From: Glossina fuscipes
Lineage: Eukaryota; Arthropoda; Insecta; Diptera; Glossinidae
Direction: 5' to 3'
DNA: 64,000 nucleotides
NCBI RefSeq assembly: GCF_014805625.2
Contig: NW_023998464.1
Coordinates: forward strand, 8,613,775-8,677,774
Below, one piece after another: positions 35,661-49,400 of the stretch (positions are counted from its first letter, which is position 1; the number at the start of each line of letters is the position of its first letter). Position numbers and translations under genes: made by a program. The notes beneath the pieces were generated by a model, which was given only the letters and a program-made list of their open reading frames with translations, was not told the origin of the DNA and searched no databases.

Positions 35661-36317
35661 AGTGTATAGTCGTCACGAGACCTGGATTATTCTGCAAAGA
35701 TGAGATAATTTAATTGGTGTGGCGTTTAAGCAAGCGTAGAGCAATATAGTAAAAACTACTTATGTCAAAAGAGAGGGCTTTCTAATAATATCGGAAAGGT
35801 GAATATCATCTTCACAAAACGAATGAAAAAATTTAAACCATATTCGAAAATTGCGATTAGATTCTTGAACGAAGAAGCTAATTATATTCTGCTAGTAAAC
35901 CTTAAACAGTTTCTACCTTTCGCCTGATGGGAAAAGAAGAAGAAAATTTCAAAGTATTTGTTAATCGCGGACCTAAAAGTCATCGTTAAGCCGGACATTC
36001 ACTTGGTTTCAATGAACGTTTTGCAAAAATGTTCTAATATTTTAAATTTCCAGTGATTTCAGGCGAACATCTGCACGCTCACCTATGTCTATGTCAACAT
36101 CACACACACAATATGTATGTATACATATATATTGTACAATACATAATATATAGAATACATAAATCTATTATATAATATATACTTCAGCTTTCCTTCCACC
36201 GTAAAATTAACAACCTCGAAAACATTAAGTCTCTGCTTTTTTATTCATAAGCAAGACTTCTTATATCTTCGAATTTAAAAGTAAACAAACACTTAGGTGT
36301 ATTGAATGTAAGAACCC
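35661..36317. other. Spacer between two convergent genes
   Basis: AT-rich, with CA/TATA simple sequence at 36105-36185. No gene or known repeat. Confidence 0.5.
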
Positions 36318-36406
36318 TTTATTTTGAATGTGTGTAAATATTTTATATTTAAAAAAATGATAATAAAAACTTATCTGAACAAGAAAACGTCCATAGTGGA
36401 TTTATT
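36318..36406 (-). terminator. crc: Candidate poly(A) signals of crc
   Basis: On the minus strand AATAAA occurs at 36401-36406 and again at 36318-36323, which would give a 3' UTR of about 450-520 bases after the stop codon at 36834. Which one is used cannot be decided from sequence. Confidence 0.4.
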
Positions 36407-36833
36407 ATTAAAGAAAACTTCAATTAACATTAAACGTTCATTGTTACCATGAAAGGTATTCAGTCCATTTAATCAACAAAATAGGTTTCATAATCGTTGA
36501 ATCGTTGAATGATCATGTCATAAGTGCCAAATTAAATGAACCAATGAGTACATTTCAAATGTCAGATAATTTTTGTTATCATATATTCAAGTAAATTGTT
36601 AAAATAATCTTAGCAGAAATTATGAATGTTTTCTAAGAAAACACACGGGAAAAACTTGCATAAAAAAAGTAAACTTTGCACAGAGAATACAATAATTTCG
36701 AATCTTAAAACTATGCCGAGTTAAAATAATATAAAAATCCAACATTTATAATAAAACATAAAAATATAATTTTGGTTTGTTAATGCATTAGTCAAAAAAA
36801 AAAAAAAATTATCAATAATTGCCAACTGGGATT

Positions 36834-37430
36834 TTAATTCGAAAACTTATCTTTGTAGAATTCACGTATAAGCTTTTTCAAATACTTGGCTTCACGCTTA
36901 TGTTCGGTTAACAGGCGGTTGAGTTCGTCGTTACGTTGAACAAGGTCTTGTTCTTCAACGAGAACATTTTCCATTTCTAATTTTTTCTTCTGACGATAAC
37001 GGGTTGCAGCGTTCTTATTCTGCTCTTTTTTACGAATTTTGCGATCTTCCGGGGCTCGCCCATAAGGGCGTGTACGTTTTTTGTTCACCTTATTTGAGCT
37101 CGAAAGCGAATCTATAACTGATGTTTGTACTGGCGAAGATCCGCCCGAAGACGGCAACCATTCATCGTCAGTGGTGATATCGTCTGTTTGCGAAGGTGCC
37201 AGGGAAACTGATGATTGCGATTCAGTTTCATCGAATAATTCTTCAGCAGCCGATTTTAAAATGTCATCAACAATCTGCATTTCGCGAGCCAACTCATCCT
37301 CGCTTAAGGCGGCAGGTAAGGAAGATTGAGCATTATTATTCCAGTTCGCGCTGAATACAAACTCCGATTGATTTGCTTCCGTACCGAATGGGCTCGTCGA
37401 TTCCGACACATGATGGAAAACATCGCTAAA
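36834..37430 (-). CDS. crc: crc coding exon 4 (bZIP domain)
   Basis: Acceptor TTTTTGCAACAG ends at 37431. The exon encodes residues 194-391, phase 0 at entry. It holds the acidic middle region, the DDEWLPSSGGSSP segment, the basic region and the zipper. The heptad positions carry Val, Leu, Leu, His, Leu rather than all Leu. The His in the zipper is an oddity but not a disabling one. Confidence 0.93.
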   Translation of the reverse strand, partial: FSDVFHHVSESTSPFGTEANQSEFVFSANWNNNAQSSLPAALSEDELAREMQIVDDILKSAAEELFDETESQSSVSLAPSQTDDITTDDEWLPSSGGSSPVQTSVIDSLSSSNKVNKKRTRPYGRAPEDRKIRKKEQNKNAATRYRQKKKLEMENVLVEEQDLVQRNDELNRLLTEHKREAKYLKKLIREFYKDKFSN

Positions 37431-40400
37431 CTGTTGCAAAAATTGTAAAAATAATTATCATTGTTAACATTATTCTCATTTATCCAGAACATACATTTAA
37501 AGGTAAATTATTTTCGGCTGCTGATGCATTTGGAACTGGTGCTGCTGATGCTGGGGAATGGTGCTGGACTGGTGAAGCAAAGCTTTGTGGTGGTGAGCTC
37601 GGTGGAGTCAGTTGTGTTAAAATAGAGACTTCAGGCGTACTGTTAGGTAGGCTAAAGTTGGTAGCATTAACTGGTGCTTGAACTTTAGCTACGAGAGTTG
37701 AAATCCCGACTACATTTTCTAACGAATTATCCAGTGATTGAAAAGGAGTATAAAAATTTTCTGTAAACGAAACAAAAAACTATTAATATTAATTAATAAT
37801 AATAAGAGAAAGAACAGAAGAGAAGGCACAAGTTGCGAAGGGGTATGGAGAAATATATATGAACGGAAATCACAATAGGGAACTAAAGGAGCTGAAATCA
37901 TTCCACACGATCTAGTTTTTTTACGTCGGCTAAAAGGGCACTTAAAGGCAGAAAACTTTATATTCGAATGGGGAATACTGGATACTTTCTGATTCTGTGT
38001 CCGCGATGGATACCTTCTGCCATAAAATCTCGTGGCATTAAACTGGACACAGGCATTATTCAGGTCAGAAATGACAAATGACTTGCTTGCTTTAAATATC
38101 ATTCTTGGCTTAGTTAAACATGGAAGTGGACTGGATTGACCAAATTATGTCTTTACAGGCTTGGTGTAATGGGTATAACAAGCATTCTCCCTAAAGCATT
38201 TTTTACGCAAAACTTGTTGGAATTTTTTTTGGTTTGTTACAGTGGATAACAAAATTTCACCCTCACTCTCTTTTGATATAAAAGACCCTCCAAATACATG
38301 CGTTCGTAGGAGAGGCCTGCGGTTAGTTTAATATGAACTTTATGTAATGGGGAGCAGAGATTCACCTTGATCACCAAAATAAGGTGATCCGAAGTATTTA
38401 ATATCTATTCATATCCATTTAACATTAGTGACAAAGACTCGCTCTGAGCTTCTGTTAATATAATATACACTAAACTTTCTATAATGAATTGTTTGTCCGT
38501 AGAAGAGATTGGGAGAATCGCGATCAGCTCTTTTAAGATTGTTTGCATGATTGTTGCATGTTGTGAATTTACTAAAGCGTCTGCGAAAATGCCCCTGAAA
38601 CCCCGAATATATCTACAGAAATGTCCCTGTAAGAGATTCTCGTTTTACGTCTGCAGAAAAGTTTGACTCTAAAGGAGAAGCTTCATTAATTTTGTTGCCA
38701 GCAATCGTTATTTTTTTTTAACTGACCCACGGATAAAAATCATGAAGTCTGCTGAAGTTTCATTCATATCATTTTACGTATATTTCATATTAGCTCTAGA
38801 TGCATGAAAAGAAGAAATATATAATTAGATGATTCTTATCGCTTGCAATTTTTTATTTTATTATACCAATTTTAAAAATACATACTACGAAATACGAAAC
38901 CATAATTATTTATAAATTACAAAGTAAGTCAAAGTCTATTGGATTAAAGCAAAGAAAAGACATAGCTGAATTATAAGAACATACAAAATGGACTCGTTGT
39001 TGATCTGCCGATGTCATAGAATCGTTTAATACACACACAGCACAACCACAGCAAATAAAATATTTCTATCATTGTTTAGGCGGTCAGCATGAATGCGTGT
39101 AGTCATGAAAGACGCGAACTTTATATTCGGCTATGGCCGAACCATATTTATCTTAAAAATTCCCACAAAATATGTAATTTTGATAATCTGAAATATTGAG
39201 AAGAACTAACCGATTTTTTCAATTTTGTTGCAAATGCTGTAGGATCACCCATACAGAGAAATTTGTACAATTTTAGCTGTTATAGCTTGTGGGTAACGAG
39301 CAAAAAATCAACTATTTTTCACTTCACTTTTACGGTCAGGCAAACATTTAGCACGAACAGAGGAATATGCTCAAATCGATTCGGAATTTGATGCTGTTCA
39401 GGAAGATATGTATTTTGTGGGATCTTTAAAAGTTTGTTATGGATGTTACAAATGTTTTGAAAAAGTAAATATATCGCCAGCTCTTGGTGGTGCGTGAAAA
39501 AATGGGTTTTTTGCTCTCTGCAGTGCTGATACACTATAATTATAAAATTTTGCATATTGTACGTACGAACCTTTATAAAATGAAAAAGATCTTTCACACC
39601 CACCTAATATTGTGGTATCGAAACTTCATTTTTTGATCAAAATTCTCGTAATGTCCAGAAGAAGCTTCAGAAATAACTGGTATATTATTTTTGCCTGTCT
39701 GTTCAGTTATGCTATATACATGACAAAAGTTCCCTCGTTCGCAAAAATAGAGATATCAATTTCAAATTCGGCGGAAACATTTCAAATTGTATTAAGGGCA
39801 AAATTGCCCAAAGGACATGTCTAGAGTGCAACACAAACTGGCAGCACTTCTGCTCTACTGGATTTTATGCGGATCAATCATAAACTACAATAGACAAGCA
39901 GCAATGAAAATGGTCTTATGTACTCTATAAAAATGGAAATAATGACCCACGCCCATCCAATATTATATAGTAGGAAAGATTTGTGTTTTCGTTTCGATAA
40001 AAATGGTGGTTAAAAAAATTCGGTCAAAATGGCATATAATATTCTTGCTTGTTAAAAGCTAAGGCGATATATAAGGAAAATTGAAAGAGAATTAATAAAA
40101 TAAAATTCAATAAAATCAACACGAGATGAAATGAAATGGGATCAAAAGGTTATCAGACATGTAATGGCCTAGTTAGAAAATAAAGTGCGTATATTCATAT
40201 CAAAGAGAACCCACATATATAGAAAAAAAATTAGAAAGAAAGACAGATAGATAAAGCACAAGAAGCAAAATGCCTTTAATAAAATACATAAGTAATACAA
40301 GATGCAAAAAATTTGGTTTAAAAAGTACATTTAAGTCAATCTACATCGACACAAGGCATTTGAAGCCACGTAAGAGAGAAATGCGTTCAATTGGGGTCGA

Positions 40401-43400
40401 TTTTTATATGTCTTGTATAGTTTAAAGTTTTTTAGGAGGCGCGAGTGAAAGAGCGCATTAACATGCGTTAAAACCAACCTTTTCTCTTTTAAAAAGAAAA
40501 TGAGAACTAAACGAGAATTAAAAGCAACTCTACGTGGCTTTTCATTTCATAGAATTTAGTCGTTTACGTATAAAAGATATCAAAGAAACAAGTTTGACTT
40601 CTACAATAAAGCAGCAGCCGCCAATCCGCACGCAATTTTAGAATTATCGCTTGTTCTAATTGCAGACCATTGACAGTCTCGCCCACTAATGGTGTCAATA
40701 CATAATTGTTTTACAATAATTATACTACCACGATAGCCTTCAACAACTTTGTTTTGTTGTTTAAACATAATCACAACCAACCGCACGCTATAGCAAATTA
40801 ATTAATTAACACGCACACTTACAGATATTAAATCTAAAAACAAACTGGTTCAAGTAAATCAAAGGACAGAATGAAATTCTGGCTCACACCGCAGTAAAAT
40901 AAATAAGATCACCTCTCTCTTTCAACATATTCTATAATTGACATAAGAATTGTTTGTAACAAAAAATTTTATTCAAAATCAGATTTTATTCAAAAGAAAG
41001 ATTCAAGATTGTTGGTCCGTGATCTCTACAAATATTACTTCGTTATGCACAATTGCACCAACTTGTGCAAACTAAATGAACGAGCGGTAACATAAATAAA
41101 AAAAATTTCGCTACAGGAAATATAAGGATTCGATTTTATTCAATATCCTTTTATTCAAACCTGCTTTATCAAATGAATAATTCTTACTCGATGAGATCAA
41201 TACGATTAAATGGGAGTACTTAAAATCAAATGTGCCGATATCGAGTCTTAATTTTTGTTCTTTAATAATGAAAGCATTTTCTGCCTAATGTGTTTGCACT
41301 AAGGGGTTTCAATGCATCATTCACGATACAACATTTATTTTGTATTCTAGTACTTGTCTCTTACTGAAAGAGCATACGTGAGAGCATACATAACATCGGT
41401 GGATGAGAAAATGCGATTTTATAGCGTAAACATCCTTAACCAATAGCACAAAAGAGACAATAGGCCGGACTCCCCAGCAAACAAACCCAAAGATAATGAT
41501 TCTTGTCGAAAGGTTATTTAAGAAGATCGACATGAATGAACTTGAATTGTTGTTGACAACAAACGCAATCACTTGGAATCCAGGAATACCTTGGATATGT
41601 CTATGGCAACGATTTTGTGTTCGTAAACTGCGGCGAATGGCTGTGTTCCACTATTCTCTAAAATATGCCACTATGTCACCAGCAGATATCTTCGAAACCG
41701 ATAGAATCGACCACTAATTGGATTGTTGGATTCCAGGCATATCGTCTGATGGTAACTGACAAATGGATGGTTTCAGTGAAAACTATACTTAAACTACACT
41801 GATTAATAATTGGATTTAGCTGGAATTATAGCGTCATTAATTGACTCTAAAGAACCCAATCCTGTTAAGAAGTAAGATTCCAGAGGTGAAAGTTAGAAAG
41901 ATCGATGCAATATGCACGCTCCAAGCACGCTTCAAGCACGCTTGTCGGAACGTGGTGAAGAGCAGTCAAGTGCTGCCTAAATACCAAATAATGCAAAATA
42001 TAGAGAGATCCACGCAGTGATCGTAATATATGTCTGCTTTTCTAAAATTAGATTTGCATTATTTATAAAAAAATGAAAATTTTTCTTTACTGATAAAAAA
42101 ACATATACTTAAGCAAAAAAAATACAAATATAGCTCATTTCACACCCATCGCTTAAGAATATAATTATTTGCTTGCCTTTCATTTTATATTCGTTCACAT
42201 TTAAATCCAGTTTTCTTTTTTTATCACATCGCTTGCAAATTATGTACAAATTTCTAAACAACTAAGTGCGTAAAATCTTGCGAGCCTGTATCATTTCGTG
42301 CACATTTGAGAATACACTTTCGGTCAAAGTCTATTTGATAGCTTAAAAATTACTTAGATTGATCCCAATACGGTTACGGATGTTATCTTAAGTATTCTTC
42401 TGTGAGTAACCAGTGTCAAAGCATTATGGTATGATATTTTTTAATTTACCAATCTCTCAATGATTATACGGAAAGCAGCGGCGAGGTAAAAGGAGATAGC
42501 ATTTGTATACGTTCGATTTAAGTGTAGGCACTATGCAAATGAACGAGAAAGATCTCTACAGATAAGTAAGTCATAACGACATCGATAACATATCGTCGGA
42601 TTTACGGGCATCCCCTCGATGAAGAGGAAAGGAGCACTCAGAAAACAGAGTACTTGTATTTAAAAAACTGTGCAGTCCCCAGAACACGTGTCCTGGAATC
42701 GTCTATGCATAACCACGGCGCTATTCACAACACGCTAATGGTTAAGATTGTCCACAAAATCCTGGATGCAATTTCTTCACTCAGGAGCATCTGAATCTTT
42801 CGCTGTACACGGTCGAGCGTGATTTTGATTATTATACTCTAGGCCACTACCTACTCTAAACGATATATTTACATGCCAAATTCGCACACGGATGGTTAAA
42901 AATTATTGCCTATTTCCTTAATTGAGATAAAGAGAGCGCACGACTAACTAACTCTATCTTTTACCTTTCAACCGTAACGCAAAGACTGTTGGCACTCCGA
43001 CCCGACCGAAGGCAATATTTTTGGTCGAATTAAGCAGCAGTTATTCTTCTGAATGTATTCATCTGTGTCCAATTTACTATACTTGCATTCCGTGCGAGGC
43101 ACCTTACATCTCAAAATAAATTATCGAAGCTAACAAACTTTGTCAGACTTTCAAAATCATCGAACGATATTAAGAAATCAGACTATAAACATTTTATACA
43201 GTTGTCTCGCAACAGTCAAAATTAGTTAACAGAAAGGAACAAAAGGGTCTCTCAAATAAATCCCAAGTGCCGCAATACTCGAGCTCGGGTAATTAAAGAT
43301 TCAATTTCAACAGGGGGAATAACGAGGCCCTGCATTCAGTTAGTTGAATGAAGTGGGTACAATTCAACGGGTGATCTGCGTTGAAACCGCCTCAATTTTT

Positions 43401-46400
43401 AGAGAAAACATATCAGAAAATTATAATATATATTATATTCATAGAAATGCATATAAACTGACATTAGCTGTGAAAATTATCACATAATGGAGTAGTGTAT
43501 CCAAGAGTTGCTCTTGCTTAATTGGGTTATTAGTTTTGTAAAAAAATTTAGCGTGTAACGTTTTTGTTGATAAAACCGGATTAACCGCTAACAACGTGTT
43601 TATCAAGCAGATGTTAATTCAAGTTTTATACCCTACGCCACTTGTGGTACAGGGTATATTAGCTTAGTGCGGTCGTATGTAACACGCAGAAGGGCTTAAA
43701 ATTGACCCACCTTTTAGTACTCGGAATCATTATCTGAATTGGCCTAAGCCTGTCTGATGACTGTCCATGTAAATTTGTGTTCACACTACATGTCGCAATT
43801 TTTGAGATATTTTCATGAAATTTGGTACAGGGACGTGTTTTGGGCCAACGACGAACGCTATTGAAAATGGTTCGGATAGATCCACTTTTTCGACCACTCC
43901 CCATATAACTTCCAATTTTAAAAAGTCGTTATAAGCAAAAAATTTTAATTTTCAAAATTTCTCAGGATAAGTGGCTAAGTAGTAGTATTTGGGCATTCTA
44001 AGTTGCCATGGAAACTTTGGACCGGTTGGGGCAATTTTTGAACTTCCTTATGTAGTGAGAACTAAAGTTCACACGACAAAAAGGTATAATTTTCAATGCT
44101 TCATGAAGAAAATTATATCATAATAGTAATTTAACATAAAAAAATTAAGTGAACCGAATTTGGACCTTTTCGACCTATTTTTTAGACCCTATTCTAAGTA
44201 GAGCAGACAAGTCCAAGTTTTAACAAGCGGTGAAGGAAATTGTCTCATAACATTGTAATAAATTCATACAAAAATAAACTGTACAAAATTTGGACCATCT
44301 ACACCTATTTTGGAGTCCTAAACTTGTGCTACATTAAGTTGTGTTTTGGGTCCGCTTTCACATACATATGAACTTGAAAAATTTGCCTTTATATAGAAAT
44401 AAGATATAATTTTTGTGTTCACGAAAAAAATAAGAATTGCGTTAGACAGTGTGGTGTAGAGTATTTATCGGTCGTCCTTGCGCGACTAAAATTTTCTTAG
44501 TTGTTTTTTTTTACACTTAAATGAAAGACACATTCAGGCAAATAAAATATTTATAAATACTTTGGATAGAAAATGGAGAAGTCACATCGTCTAATTTCCT
44601 CTACGACGGTATATAAGGAAATTTAAAACATATTCGCTTGCGACATTTTACTATATATCGAAAGTTCACCTCGATTCAATCAACCAATGTCAATAGCATT
44701 ATTTCATAATCATAGAACTTCTCTCGATCAGCGTTTTTCTGTCAAATGCATAAAATGGACTTTATGTCAATAAGATGAATAAATAGTCTTGAGTTTAAAA
44801 TTTGCTAAATATTTTATATGTTTTTTGCGGTGGAAGGATTTTTCGAATCTTCGCTACCAAGATTTTCTTTTTTAAGAAGTTCCTTGCAACACTTTACTCC
44901 ATTAATTATACCAATCATTTCTCTCAAATTGAGCCTTTCATCCTTTCTAGCGCACACTCAAAATAAGGGCAATTGTCGAATAACAATATCGTGCTCCATC
45001 TGTCTTCAGAAATCAATGTTTTCGGACAATCATAAATTTTGGTTTGAAATGGCATTTAGGCAAATGGTAAAAAATTTTTGTCCTCATAAATTCTACATTA
45101 CGTTCAGAACAAAGCAATATTGACTTAACGAAAAGATAATACTAACGCCACATGGATATACAAACCGTAAGCATAAGGCGCCATATAAGTGGTGTTCATA
45201 TTTGCAGCAGCAGTTATTATGGAGAGATATAAAAATAAAAGAGTTTAGTTAAAATAGAGCAAAAAACGAAAGTGAACAATATGTTGACGTCAAAGAAACG
45301 ATGTAAATTAAAAAAAGGAAAGAAAAAATTGACTTAAATGTAAGGTTATACAAGCAAGTTGGAGTCAAGAGCTATAATTTTCAAAATATCTACAGATTTT
45401 CCTTTAAAAGAAGAAAGGAATAATCACAGAAAAAATGTTGTTTAGCTATTAGTTACTTAAATATATTTTTTTACCTACATATAGAACTTAAAAATGATAA
45501 CGTATTTCGTATTTAAATACCAAATTATTAACGGTTTTAATTACTTTCAAAGTGTTTTTTTTTCTTTTTTCTCTCCTATTAAAAACCAAAAGTGACAGAT
45601 TGTCTTTTCATTAAAAATAAAGCACTGAAGAGCAAAAGTAGCTAAAATGAAAAAGAGAACGGAGAACGTATCGCAGAAAATACCAGTTACCGTGACCGTT
45701 ACCGAATTTTAATTTTTTTATTATTATTTTTATATGAGAGATGGCTGACACTACTAATGCTGCTGAGGGGCTACTGCTGCTGCAAATCTAACGACGTCGC
45801 TTCACCAGCTTTTGCGAGTTAAACACTATTTCTCGATTCCAAGTATAACGATATCCACAGCGAGGTATCATGCTCACGGCGACTCTGGCAACAACAAACA
45901 CTGTATCGGCGTCGTTTTCGTAGCTGATATTTACAATTGGCACAAGAATGAAAATTTTCAACAACTTTATGTGTTTAAACCGGAACCGAATTTACTTCAA
46001 AATGATAACTTTCGTTCAGTCACATTGATTAAATGCCGTTCAACACTGCAGTTATCAAATGGAAAATCTTATCAGCGCGATTCTTGAGTTGATTATTTGT
46101 GTTGGTTTCTCATTCGCGTATTTAGTGAACTGATGATGATGACGATCGAACGCCAATTTTCTATCATTTATTTTATGTTATGCTTTTTCCACATCATAGA
46201 AATGTCTTAATCAATAAACTAACAATTTACAGAAAGTCACATATTCAATCACTGCATGCAAATGATAACTGCATAGGTGTGTAAGTAATAGCTTGTATGT
46301 TGGTAAACACATTAACAACTATTGTATTATAAAATAACTTTTACAAAAAACAACAACAACAAAATAATCAATCATACAACTATATATGCAAACTTTCAGA

Positions 46401-49400
46401 CATTGAGAGTTTAGTAAAAAGCAGAAAGTATACTTGACAACGAGCGTTCGATTAAATTAAAATGATACGAACGATTGAAAACTTTAAATTGAACTAAGCT
46501 CAGCTCATTTCAATAAGTTGTTCTTTGGTTCCAAATGAAGAGACAGCTTATATTGATGCCTGTGCTCGCTCTTCTTGCTTATTCACTCACCCAATCGTCA
46601 GTCAATGACACTCGAAGTGTGCACGCCAGAGAACGATTGGAAGAGAGCGAGTGAAAGCAAACGACAATATTAGCAAAATATCTGCATGCATCTGAGATAT
46701 CGGAACTGTTTATAAGGCGTAAAATATTCAAATTTTGATCAAAAATAACAGTGACAATTGTCCGCCAATCGTTTACTTTTCACTTATGGTAATGATAGTT
46801 TTTTAAACACAAAAATCTGCATGATACGCTACGGTGCCTAATTTGCTAAGGCACGAATCTTAACTATCCAATGCCGCTTCTTTGGAACGTTGCTTGCAAA
46901 AAAATCACGCGACAACGATTTTAAGCAAACTTATTTGAAAAAACCTATTGGGATGATATATTAATCATCCCAAAAAAGAAACCACATACTTTTTTTGCAA
47001 AGGAAAAAAAAAACTTGTATATTTAAATTAAAACCAGCGATTTCTAGAAACTTCCTACGTAGCAGTATGCATTAGTTTCTATTGAGTTATAGTAAAAGTG
47101 AATATTAATGAAAAACGTTATACAGAAATATTCGTTGTTAATTTCGAAACCAAAAAGAAAAAAGTGATAATCCATTTTTGTTAATATTGTAAATTGTAAA
47201 TCCTCTTTTTAATTGCAATCTAAATATTTAGTTTTAAAGGAACAATAGTTTTCTTGTTTATATTTTTGATTATACCCATCACTGTAAGAAGGGAGTATAT
47301 TCATTTTGCTTTTCTACATGATGTATGTAACACGCAAAAGGAAGCTTCAAAGAACCTATAAAGTATATATATTCTTGATCATCGTGAAATTGTGAGTTGA
47401 TTTAGCCATATTTGTCCGTCTGTGTGGTGTGCGTTGCTGGCACTCTGCAAGATATCAATCCTGAATTTGGTAGAAGCATTAGAGGTTTCTGCACGCAGCT
47501 TGGTATTGAAAATGGGCCAAATTCGTAGGAGCGAAAGCGCCCAGTGAAACGAAAACTCAGTTTTTTTTACCAAGATTTTTTAGATGCTAGCTCGTTACTC
47601 GGAAATTATTAAAGTTAGAAGGGTGAAATTTTCCACGTTTATGTTAGAAAACACTCTACTCTTTAAGTATAAAAATGGAAACAATCGACCATGCCCATAC
47701 AATGTTCCGTGTAATTAAATTTGGTTTTTATTACTTTTTTGAGGGTTTATTCTTATTTATCATACGGCAAACAAGACAGAATGTTTAAAACTATTTCGTA
47801 CGCTCCTCAAATGAAGATATATTTTCTGCCTAAAAATGGGTCAATTTTAAAATGATTATGGCAGATACCGCGATTAATTTTTTATTAATAAAAGCAACGA
47901 TATGGGTATCAAATAAGAGAACTTGGAGGGTAGGATGCGAAAACCATAGTGGTGGGTATGTGACATTCAGCCCCCTCCGAATATAACGTTCTTACTCGTT
48001 TTTGTATTCCACCGGTTTTAAGAACGAAAGAAAAATTCTTAGTGTGAAAAGAACCGCAAGTCTCGTTAATATAAAATATTTTTCCAAGGTAGATTTTTTC
48101 GGGCATGGTTCTTTCATCTTAATTGTTATTGAGATTGTAAGTATCCACAGAAAAGGTGGATTTCCCGAAGTATCTTATTTATAAAATGTAAAAAATTTTT
48201 AAGGCAAATAAAATCTCTTCTCCTAAGGCCATTTCATAAATTTTTTTAAGCAAGAACCGAGCCGAGCGCACGCTTTCAAAATTGCTTAATAAATTGGTGC
48301 GTCATTTTAAATGCCTCTAACTGGGACCACTTATCACATCTGTACAATACCACAAAAAATAAAACAGCATAAACTAGAAAAATGGTTTTGATAACAAGCG
48401 GTAAGGTTCAAGAAAGCGAAAATATCTCTTGATTAGCTTCCTATGTATACATTTTAAGGTCAATGGAATTTGAAGACCACCAAGCTTCATAAGACGCATT
48501 TCAAGTTTGAATGCTTTGTGCCACTTTTTAAATAAATTTTTTGTTCTACGCATTGTTACGAAATTTAATTAAATGCAAGAAAACTTTAAGCATTTTTCTA
48601 TGTATTAGCTCTTTTGCTTTACTGGCTACAGACTTTATTCGTAAGCCAATGAATTTAGATGCATTAAACTTGCGCTTCTGCACTTTAGCCTTATGTGTTG
48701 GGTCACAAAAACTAATCAAATCTTATATAGCATGATCCCATCTAAAACATATTAAAAAAGGATCTATAAATTAATAGAAAAGTTATGCTCGCCTTAGAGT
48801 GAATCTGTCGAAGTCAACATCTCATTGAAAACAAAATTCAATTAATAAACAATATATCTATGACATCTTTGACGAATACTTCTGAAAGTAGCAAACGCCA
48901 GGATTTATCTGTTAGACCTAAATCCTTCGTGGATAGTTTTCAAAAAATGAAGCACAAGGATCAGATATAGACTAGCTCAATTAAACTTACATATAAAACA
49001 AGACGCCATTCTCATTTTTCTCTTTCATTTAAAGTATCTGTTAACCCAATAAACTTTTTGCAACTTTTTCCATCTATGGCCGTACCGTACCGTACATTTC
49101 TGTCCGCGTTAAATGATAAGTTTATCAACTTTCACTGTATGCAGTAAATGAATTGACGACAAATCTATAAATTTATAAACGAATGTAATGTAATATGTAA
49201 ACGAATGCAAGGTAATAAAATAACATTATTCTTAAGGTGAAACTAAGCTTTATTATTTAAGTGTTTTGGGTCACTCATCTTCTTAGTTCCTTCAACATTA
49301 ACACCACATGTCCGTGACAAATGCCTAATGTTTGCGATTTATGAAATATTATTTCACAATTCTTCATAGCGGTTTGAGCCTTTCAGCAGCTCGATCGACG

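Noticed and set aside
37081..37329. Plus-strand 82-codon frame over the crc bZIP exon
   Set aside because: It is the antisense shadow of crc exon 4 and has no start or splice support.
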